Position numbers and translations under genes: made by a program
Notes under the pieces: generated by a model
What the model was told of the DNA's origin: nothing
The model's input: only the letters and a program-made list of their open reading frames with translations
Databases searched by the model: none
Assembly (NCBI GenBank): GCA_000437315.1
Contig: FR899389.1
Location: 1-14,384, forward strand
Length of the DNA stretch: 14,384 nucleotides
Reading direction: 5' to 3'
DNA from: Mycoplasma sp. CAG:472
GTDB taxonomy: Bacteria > Bacillota_I > Bacilli_A > RF39 > UBA660
Shown: one piece after another, positions 1 through 3,848 of the stretch
Numbering within the stretch: position 1 is the stretch's first letter
How the letters are laid out: the number at the start of each line of letters is the position of its first letter

Positions 1-732
1 ACTATTATTTTTGGCAAAGACTGTATCAAAAGATTTTCCACTTACACTGCTTCCACCATCATTATTTTGATAATCACACTGTATGCTATCTTTATCTACA
101 TAAAATGTACCTGCAAAATTTTTACCAGCTAGTTTATTTTGATCAGCATCTAAATTATAAAATGCCATATTAAATTTCCATGTATCTGTGGTACCATTTT
201 TAGTCGCATCTGTAATACTAGCACCTTTTACAATTAATCTTTTATAAGGATTTGTTGTCCAACTTGTATCATAATTAAAATTCTTTTCATCAGCATAATT
301 ATTTGTGCCTGTACTTCCTAATGCTTTTAAAGTAAGTTCTTTTAAAGAGGAGTCCGTAACAGGTGTAGGACTTACTCCATAAATACTAGAATTTGTATCA
401 TATTCATAATATATATCATAAGTACAAGTAACTTTTACATTAGGATTTCCACTTGTTAAAACCACATTTAAATTAGCACTATTTTCTGCAGCTTTAGTAC
501 CTGTTTCATAAGCAACCATATCTTTTTTAGATACACTTAAATTAAGATTTGCATCTTTTGTTACAAATGTTGCTTTAGCAAACTGGTCAATAGTAATATT
601 AATTTTATATTTATCAATATTCTCTTTATAAGTACCAAAATAAGCAAATGAAGCACCCACTACAATAATAAGAAGCATTACACTTGCTACAATGGATAAT
701 AATTTTATATTAGATTTATTTTTTGCATCCAT
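1..732 (-). CDS. Membrane-anchored or secreted protein of unknown function, N-terminal 244 codons (runs off window)
   Basis: An open frame starts at ATG 732 and continues without a stop to base 1, so the C-terminus is missing. The first codons give a short charged head (MDAKNKSNIK), then one hydrophobic segment at about residues 11-32 ending in GASFAYF. That pattern resembles a SipW-type signal peptide or an uncleaved N-terminal anchor. The rest is polar, rich in Asn, Thr, Ser and Asp, with two cysteines in the part visible (in VKVTCTYD and SIQCDYQ), as expected of an extracytoplasmic beta-rich domain. The start is supported by AAGAAGG at 740-746, seven bases upstream, and an extended -10 just before it. 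I do not recognise the family; pilin-like, camelysin/TasA-like or other surface protein are all possible. The frame is certain, the role is not. Confidence 0.75.
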   Translation of the reverse strand, partial: MDAKNKSNIKLLSIVASVMLLIIVVGASFAYFGTYKENIDKYKINITIDQFAKATFVTKDANLNLSVSKKDMVAYETGTKAAENSANLNVVLTSGNPNVKVTCTYDIYYEYDTNSSIYGVSPTPVTDSSLKELTLKALGSTGTNNYADEKNFNYDTSWTTNPYKRLIVKGASITDATKNGTTDTWKFNMAFYNLDADQNKLAGKNFAGTFYVDKDSIQCDYQNNDGGSSVSGKSFDTVFAKNNS

Positions 733-758
733 AAAAAAACCTTCTTTACTCTATAAAT

Positions 759-767
759 AGTATACCA
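759..767 (-). promoter_or_regulatory. Extended -10 promoter for the partial surface protein gene
   Basis: On the minus strand TGG-TATACT (767 to 759) is a good extended -10 element. The predicted start point near 752 gives a leader of about 20 bases containing AAGAAGG. No clear -35 is visible, which is acceptable for an extended -10 promoter. Confidence 0.45.
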
Positions 768-790
768 AAATTATATAGTAAATAAAAGTT

Positions 791-1315
791 TTATTTTAAT
801 AATTTAACAATTTTTAGTAAAGTAAAATATTTAAGTAATAAAACTATATAACTATTAATAAGAAAAAATACTGACATAATAATAACTTTTTTAATATATA
901 AATATAAATTATTTATATTTCTTTTATACTTAGAAAATATATTTAAATAAATATGTTTAATTAACTTATATGAATAATAAGAATTTAAATATAATATAAA
1001 TATATTTAATAATTTATAAAGCACTATAAATATTAAAATAAATAATAAACCTTTAAAATGAAAATATTTAGTAAAAATAGTAATAATATAACCCATAGAT
1101 ATAAATTCACAAAATAATAAACCTTGGGATAAATTAATACTTAAAAGTGGTAATATAATAAGAAAAATACTAATAATAAATATAAATAAAAAATCTTTAA
1201 AAAAAAGTATTTTAGTAAATAAATCAAAATTATTTAAATTAATTGGATATAAAAGAGCTAATATAAAACCTATAAAAAGTGCTATAACTATACTATAATT
1301 AATATATTTTTTCAT
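791..1315 (-). CDS. Small polytopic membrane protein, SpoIIM-like
   Basis: This 174-residue protein is almost entirely hydrophobic or basic, with about five membrane segments (roughly residues 7-25, 43-60, 64-82, 88-110 and 143-165). The central stretch FISMGYIITIF–HFKGLLFIL recalls the C-terminal half of the SpoIIM/DUF95 family, where a Gly-rich helix is followed by a 'kGil' turn and another helix. I treat this as a resemblance only. SpoIIM acts in peptidoglycan remodelling during engulfment in spore formers; a SirA-like gene lies 2 kb away. The only plausible start, ATG 1315, has no Shine-Dalgarno, and TATAAT (1321-1326) lies six bases upstream, so translation may be leaderless or weak. Base composition is even more AT-rich than its neighbours. 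The gene follows a terminator-like hairpin after the 334-aa gene and may be expressed separately. Confidence 0.6.
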   Translation of the reverse strand: MKKYINYSIVIALFIGFILALLYPINLNNFDLFTKILFFKDFLFIFIISIFLIILPLLSINLSQGLLFCEFISMGYIITIFTKYFHFKGLLFILIFIVLYKLLNIFILYLNSYYSYKLIKHIYLNIFSKYKRNINNLYLYIKKVIIMSVFFLINSYIVLLLKYFTLLKIVKLLK

Positions 1316-1320
1316 ACTTA

Positions 1321-1362
1321 ATTATATAAAAAAGAAGAAGAAATTATTACTTTTTCTTCTTC
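1321..1362 (-). terminator. Intrinsic terminator overlapping the end of the 334-aa gene
   Basis: The minus strand reads GAAGAAGAAA, a short loop containing the TAA stop, TTTCTTCTTC, then TTTTTTATAT: a 10-bp stem followed by a U tract. The 5' arm is formed by the Lys codons at the protein's C-terminus. The stem has few G-C pairs, so efficiency is uncertain. Confidence 0.55.
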
Positions 1363-2351
1363 ATATTTCTAATTTTATCTCTATTTTCTTTAGTATAACC
1401 CACTAAAATATTTTCATTTTTATTTGCTACAGTTTCAAATATTTCATTAAAACTTTCTTTTTTAGCTTTAGTATTTAAACTAGTTTGAACTATTGTATGA
1501 AGTTTAAACTTTTTATCCATTACAAGTATTGCTGTATATGCTCTAAAACCATTTACTCTTTGAATATGTTCATAAATCCATAAAACATCTTCGTATTTAA
1601 CAGCATAAAAATTATTTATATAACTTACAATATAATTATCAGTTAAAAATAATTTTAAATCTTTATAATTAAATGAATCTTTACTACTTAACTGGCTATT
1701 AATCATATTAAGTTCATTTCTTGAAGTATTTTTAAAATATTTTTTATATTTTTTTGATTTAATAAAATATGCTATTAACATTACCATTCCTGTTATAAAT
1801 GTTATAAAACCAAGCATATCACAAATACCAGTTTCATTTGATAAATTATCTGTCATATTCATATATACTGATCCAAAATAATTTGAAAAATCAGCCACAG
1901 TTAAAGCTTCATCACCCTTAAGTTCATACATCTCATTATATGTATCAATAGCAATCTGTTTTACATCTTTAGTAGTCGTATAAGTATAACCATATATTCT
2001 AATATTATCCTTACCATCATTTTCAAAATTTTCCTTATATGTTGCTTCATCCATATAAGCAATATACACATAAGTTCCATCAGTTACAAAATAGTAATAC
2101 TCCTTTTTATCATCGAAACCAGCAAATAATAGAGCTGTATTTTTAACATCTAAATATGTATAAATATTTTCTTTATCTTCCCTTTTACTTTCAATAACAT
2201 CATTTAAGTTTTGAGCATCTTTTTTAAGTTTTTTATCAAAATATTCTCCGAAAAAGAAAAGCCCTATTCCTAAAATTATTACTAAAAGTGATATCCATAT
2301 TTTATTATTTGTCTTTTTTATATCTTTATTAATTACTTCATTAGTTATCAT
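1347..2351 (-). CDS. Two-pass membrane protein with a cytoplasmic C-terminal PH-like domain, function unknown
   Basis: The protein has 334 residues. Membrane helix 1 is at about residues 18-36 and helix 2 at 178-197. Between them is a polar domain of about 140 residues rich in Tyr and Asp, probably extracytoplasmic, and after helix 2 a basic stretch (KSKKYKKYFK) marks the cytoplasmic side. The C-terminal part (about 232-330) contains TDNYIVSY–VKYEDVLWIYEH–FRAYTAILVMDKKFKLHTI. This alternation of short beta strands is reminiscent of PH-like domains found in uncharacterised Firmicutes membrane proteins, possibly the DUF6709 type; I could not verify that. The start ATG 2351 has GTGAGGT a few bases upstream. 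It lies 37 bases behind yneF and is probably co-transcribed with it, ending at the hairpin at its own stop codon. Confidence 0.8.
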   Translation of the reverse strand: MITNEVINKDIKKTNNKIWISLLVIILGIGLFFFGEYFDKKLKKDAQNLNDVIESKREDKENIYTYLDVKNTALLFAGFDDKKEYYYFVTDGTYVYIAYMDEATYKENFENDGKDNIRIYGYTYTTTKDVKQIAIDTYNEMYELKGDEALTVADFSNYFGSVYMNMTDNLSNETGICDMLGFITFITGMVMLIAYFIKSKKYKKYFKNTSRNELNMINSQLSSKDSFNYKDLKLFLTDNYIVSYINNFYAVKYEDVLWIYEHIQRVNGFRAYTAILVMDKKFKLHTIVQTSLNTKAKKESFNEIFETVANKNENILVGYTKENRDKIRNMKKKK

Positions 2352-2388
2352 TTTTTTACCTCACATTCTCTTAAAAAATAGATATATA

Positions 2389-2598
2389 TTATTTATATCT
2401 ATTCATTTGAGCCATAACTTGTTTAACTTGTTTTTGACTTGGTTTTCTACCCATTCCGCTCATCATAGCTTCAATCATTTTTTCATTTATAGGGGGATTT
2501 TTTTCAAGCATTTTCTTTGTTACAAGTCTTGCAATTAAAAATCCTGCAATTATACCTACTACTAAACCTATTAAACCCCAAGCAATTTGTGCTCCCAT
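2389..2598 (-). CDS. yneF: YneF family (UPF0154) small membrane protein
   Basis: The 69-residue protein has one N-terminal membrane helix (about 5-27, with the Gly-rich [10 protein letters not shown]) and the diagnostic UPF0154 tail [28 protein letters not shown]. The length matches the family (about 70-75 aa). In Bacillus subtilis yneF lies beside sirA (yneE) and tkt; the same order occurs here, although about 0.8 kb with two small modules separates yneF from the sirA-like gene. The molecular role of YneF is unknown. The start is supported by GGGAGAGTG upstream and a good promoter at 2621-2649. Confidence 0.95.
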   Translation of the reverse strand: MGAQIAWGLIGLVVGIIAGFLIARLVTKKMLEKNPPINEKMIEAMMSGMGRKPSQKQVKQVMAQMNRYK

Positions 2599-2620
2599 TA
2601 TTTATCACTCTCCCATAAAA

Positions 2621-2649
2621 ATTATACTAAATTAACGCTTAAAAGTCTA
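2621..2649 (-). promoter_or_regulatory. Sigma-A type promoter of yneF
   Basis: On the minus strand TAGACT (2649-2644), a 17-base spacer and TATAAT (2626-2621) form a near-consensus vegetative promoter. It is followed by the ribosome binding site GGGAGAGTG and the yneF ATG. Confidence 0.65.
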
Positions 2650-2727
2650 CATAGAAAGTTTACTTTTTTCATAATAAAATATTTGATATTTTTGCAAACA
2701 TTTGTTACTCTCATCAATTCTAACCAA

Positions 2728-2736
2728 TGGTATGAT
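2728..2736 (+). promoter_or_regulatory. Extended -10 promoter for peptide mRNA 1
   Basis: TGG-TATGAT is an extended -10 element. A start point seven or eight bases on would place the RNA 5' end at about 2743-2744, exactly where the 5' arm of the long-range stem (GGAAGC) begins. The -35 position has no clear hexamer. Confidence 0.45.
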
Positions 2737-2808
2737 TATTATAGGAAGCGAAAGTAAAGCGGGCGCTACCACTAAACTATTATTTAATTAGAAAGTGAGG
2801 TGGTTATA

Positions 2809-2913
2809 ATGAAAAAAGACATCAGAGAAGTTTTCAACTATATAATAATTATTATCATGAGTATTATACTATTAATTAATGCAGCTGTTGTAATGGTACT
2901 CATCCTAAAATAA
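2809..2913 (+). CDS. 34-residue hydrophobic peptide, candidate type I toxin
   Basis: ATG 2809 opens 34 codons ending at TAA 2911. The peptide begins MKKDIREVFNY, continues as one hydrophobic helix of about 22 residues (IIIIIMSIILL, then INAAVVMVLIL) and ends in Lys. A charged head plus a single membrane helix is typical of type I toxins (Fst, TxpA/BsrG, Ibs classes), although the sequence matches none I know. The ribosome binding site GAGGTGG (2797-2803) is the best in the region and correctly spaced. The leader repeats ACCAC (2768-2772), which could mask GTGGT in the Shine-Dalgarno. The paralogous ORF at 3197 keeps the same leader and position but a different peptide, which argues that translation is selected. 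The toxin role is inference. Confidence 0.65.
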   Translation: MKKDIREVFNYIIIIIMSIILLINAAVVMVLILK

Positions 2914-2954
2914 AAAAAGCGCCTTAATCTATATTTGCTTATAGATTAAAGCGT
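2912..2954 (-). terminator. Strong intrinsic terminator for antisense RNA 1
   Basis: Read on the minus strand, CGC-U-UUAAUCUAUA (from 2953), loop AGCAAA, UAUAGAUUAA-G-GCG form a 14-bp stem with one G·U, followed by C and seven U (2918-2912). On the plus strand the T tract is absent, so the element is directional and serves a minus-strand RNA. Confidence 0.75.
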
Positions 2955-3033
2955 ATACCAACTAAACGGTAGCGCTCGCATAGCAATTTACGAGTAGCTT
3001 CCTTTTTTTATTATATGTAAGTTTTTTTCTTAC
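2912..3033 (-). ncRNA. Predicted antisense RNA 1 (candidate antitoxin), about 120 nt
   Basis: The promoter at 3040-3068 predicts a start near 3033, and the terminator at 2912-2954 gives an end near 2912. The RNA begins with a hairpin (TATGTAAG/CTTACATA) and is complementary to about 95 bases of the 3' region of peptide mRNA 1, including its 3' pairing arm and one direct repeat. It stops just at the peptide stop codon. Convergent, 3'-overlapping transcription is the layout of TxpA/RatA and Fst/par. No ORF with a ribosome binding site is seen in it. Confidence 0.6.
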
Positions 3034-3039
3034 ATACTT

Positions 3040-3068
3040 AATATAGCATATTTTTATTATATTTTCAA
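3040..3068 (-). promoter_or_regulatory. Promoter of antisense RNA 1
   Basis: TTGAAA (3068-3063), a 17-base spacer and TATATT (3045-3040) on the minus strand. The same hexamers and spacing recur exactly at 3334-3362 while most of the spacer has diverged, which supports function. Confidence 0.7.
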
Positions 3069-3087
3069 CGGGCTGAATATGTTTTTT

Positions 3088-3134
3088 ATAAAAAAATAAT
3101 CATACCATCAGTTGAATTTAATAGTATGACTATT
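3088..3134 (-). terminator. Minus-strand terminator between the two modules
   Basis: AATAGTCATACTAT and ATGGTATGATTATT (minus strand; arms 3121-3134 and 3095-3108) pair over 14 bp, including two G·U pairs that would be A×C mismatches in the plus-strand RNA. Seven T follow (3096-3090). It would stop minus-strand transcripts that have crossed the whole second module. The downstream arm is identical in sequence to 2727-2740 in the opposite orientation. Confidence 0.6.
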
Positions 3135-3136
3135 TT

Positions 3137-3310
3137 AGAAAGCTAAAGTAAGTGCTGCATCAACACTATTATTTCATTAGAAAATGAGGTGGTCTAATGA
3201 CAACAAGACTTAAAAATGATATCTTAATAATTATTATCCTCATCTTATTTTATATTACTGCAAAATAATATAAATAATTATATTAACAGCACTTACGAGT
3301 AGCTTTCTTT
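3137..3310 (+). ncRNA. Peptide mRNA 2 with paired 5' and 3' ends
   Basis: AGAAAGC (3137-3143) pairs with GCTTTCT (3302-3308), an internal loop TAAA / GAGTA follows, then GTAAGTGCTG (3148-3157) pairs perfectly with CAGCACTTAC (3287-3296). Compared with module 1 both arms have changed together (GGAAGC/GCTTCC to GAAAGC/GCTTTC), a compensatory change. The U tract after the stem is short (CTTTTG), so the exact 3' end is less sure. The -10 would be TATGAC at 3125-3130, weaker than in module 1. Confidence 0.55.
3197..3268 (+). CDS. 23-residue hydrophobic peptide, candidate type I toxin
   Basis: ATG 3197 opens 23 codons ending in TAA 3266. The peptide is MTTRLKNDI followed by a hydrophobic run (LIIIILILFYITA) and a terminal Lys. 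The leader CTATTATTTCATTAGAAAATGAGGTGG is a close copy of that before the 34-residue ORF, with the Shine-Dalgarno GAGGTGG ending four bases from the ATG. Peptide sequence is only loosely related to its paralogue, but charge layout and hydrophobicity are kept. At 23 codons it could be chance; the conserved leader and flanking structure are the main support. Confidence 0.55.
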   Translation: MTTRLKNDILIIIILILFYITAK

Positions 3311-3327
3311 TGTAAGGAGGTCCTTAC
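3262..3327 (-). ncRNA. Predicted antisense RNA 2 (candidate antitoxin)
   Basis: The promoter at 3334-3362 predicts a start near 3327. The RNA opens with a hairpin (GTAAGG, loop ACCT, CCTTAC). A weak all-A/U hairpin (TAATATAA / TTATATTA, 3266-3285) with four U could end it near 3262, the position equivalent to the strong terminator of antisense RNA 1. If this fails, the next terminator is at 3088-3134, giving about 235 nt that would cover the entire peptide mRNA 2. Confidence 0.45.
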
Positions 3328-3333
3328 ATATTT

Positions 3334-3362
3334 AATATAGCATAAATTAATTTTGTTTTCAA
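3334..3362 (-). promoter_or_regulatory. Promoter of antisense RNA 2
   Basis: TTGAAA (3362-3357), a 17-base spacer and TATATT (3339-3334) on the minus strand, matching the promoter at 3040-3068. It lies immediately downstream of the sirA-like stop codon. Confidence 0.7.
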
Positions 3363-3366
3363 TTAG

Positions 3367-3780
3367 TTAAATACATATTTCATCAAGCCAAAAATAATCT
3401 TTATTATCAAAATCACAAACAAAGAAATTATAATTAGTAAGGGATTTTAATAAATAAGGTTTACTTGTATTACCCTCGCATAAAAGATAAGAATTTTTAA
3501 CAGTTAACTTTTCTTCTTCACTTTTATATTTATTATAATAGTTATGAACATTATTTACTAAATAATAAAAGTGATTATCTTTATTATCTGCATAGATCTT
3601 GTTATTTATCATAGTTTGATTAATCCTTAAGGTCATTTGTTCATATAAATTTTGAGCCATTCCAACATCTTCCCTATTTGATTTATAAATAGCCTCAAAA
3701 CTTTTGTATAACATATAAGGACTATCTTTTGCTAAAATACACATATTTTTGTTAATATTAAATATATAAAATTTTCTCAT
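3367..3780 (-). CDS. sirA: SirA-like sporulation inhibitor of replication
   Basis: From ATG 3780 the protein has 137 residues. An upstream in-frame ATG at 3795 would add MKGKS, but those codons contain AAAGGA, the Shine-Dalgarno for ATG 3780, so I choose the shorter form. It opens with RKFYIFNINK and ends with YNFFVCDFDNKDYFWLDEI. This resembles SirA of Bacillus subtilis, which starts with a similar beta strand (HYYTYLI) and closes with FLAFDFNSKRYGWLN, and is of similar length (about 148 aa). SirA binds DnaA domain I and blocks new rounds of initiation on entry into sporulation. The order tkt–sirA–yneF, identical to B. subtilis, is strong independent support. The middle of the protein is poorly conserved, so function remains an inference. 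Confidence 0.75.
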   Translation of the reverse strand: MRKFYIFNINKNMCILAKDSPYMLYKSFEAIYKSNREDVGMAQNLYEQMTLRINQTMINNKIYADNKDNHFYYLVNNVHNYYNKYKSEEEKLTVKNSYLLCEGNTSKPYLLKSLTNYNFFVCDFDNKDYFWLDEICI

Positions 3781-3817
3781 ACTTTTTCCTTTCATTTTAA
3801 TATTAACAAATTCATTT

Positions 3818-3848
3818 CAAAAAAAATGTCGAAAAAACTACTTTTCGA
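3818..3848 (-). terminator. Intrinsic terminator at the end of the transketolase-like gene
   Basis: On the minus strand TCGAAAA, a loop GTAG that contains the TAG stop codon, and TTTTTTCGA form a hairpin, followed by CA and eight T (3826-3819). It separates the transketolase-like gene from the SirA-like gene. Confidence 0.65.

Larger units (their letters stand above)
2767..2967 (+). repeat. Direct repeat pair flanking peptide ORF 1
   Basis: TACCACTAAAC (2767-2777, in the 5' leader) recurs as TACCAACTAAAC (2956-2967, in the 3' region covered by the antisense RNA). An antisense RNA copied from the second repeat could therefore also pair with the leader copy, 20 bases before the Shine-Dalgarno. 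This is like the DRa/DRb repeats of the Fst/par type I system. Confidence 0.45.
2744..3009 (+). ncRNA. Peptide mRNA 1 with paired 5' and 3' ends and terminal U tract
   Basis: The predicted transcript folds end to end. GGAAGC (2744-2749) pairs with GCTTCC (2997-3002). Then comes an internal loop GAAA / GAGTA, GTAA (2754-2757) pairs with TTAC (2988-2991), and GCGGGCGCTACC (2759-2770) pairs with GGTAGCGCTCGC (2968-2979) over 12 bp with one G·U. Seven T follow at 3003-3009, so the closing stem doubles as the terminator. In known type I toxin mRNAs such end-to-end pairing makes a long-lived, translationally inactive RNA. The extent of the transcript is inferred, not measured. Confidence 0.6.
2727..3362. 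repeat. Tandem duplicated module (two paralogous type I toxin–antitoxin-like units)
   Basis: The first unit (about 2727-3068) and second unit (about 3121-3362) share a series of blocks in the same order: ATGGTATGATTATT versus ATAGTATGACTATT; GGAAGC-AAAGTAA versus GAAAGC-AAAGTAA; CTATTATTT-ATTAGAAA-TGAGGTGGT before the start codon; a short hydrophobic ORF; TTACGAGTAGCTT(T/C)C; a GTAAG/CTTAC hairpin; and TTAATATAGCATA with TTTTCAA further on. Sequence between these blocks differs strongly, so the duplication is old and the blocks look selectively kept. No plus-strand gene lies downstream before 7684, so a leader-peptide role for a neighbour is unlikely. Confidence 0.8.

Noticed and set aside
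2840..2902. Small minus-strand ORFs opposite the hydrophobic peptides (for example ATG 2902, MSTITTAALINS...)
   Set aside because: They lack convincing ribosome binding sites, and the one in module 1 lies beyond the antisense RNA terminator.
2744..3308. A MITE or other transposon remnant with imperfect terminal inverted repeats
   Set aside because: The inverted ends differ between copies in a compensatory way and there is no clear target-site duplication; conserved ribosome binding sites and promoters fit RNA function better. Past mobility of the module is not excluded.
3781..3795. Upstream ATG giving a 142-residue SirA-like protein
   Set aside because: The five extra codons contain AAAGGA, the Shine-Dalgarno of the next ATG; SirA homology begins at MRKFYIF.
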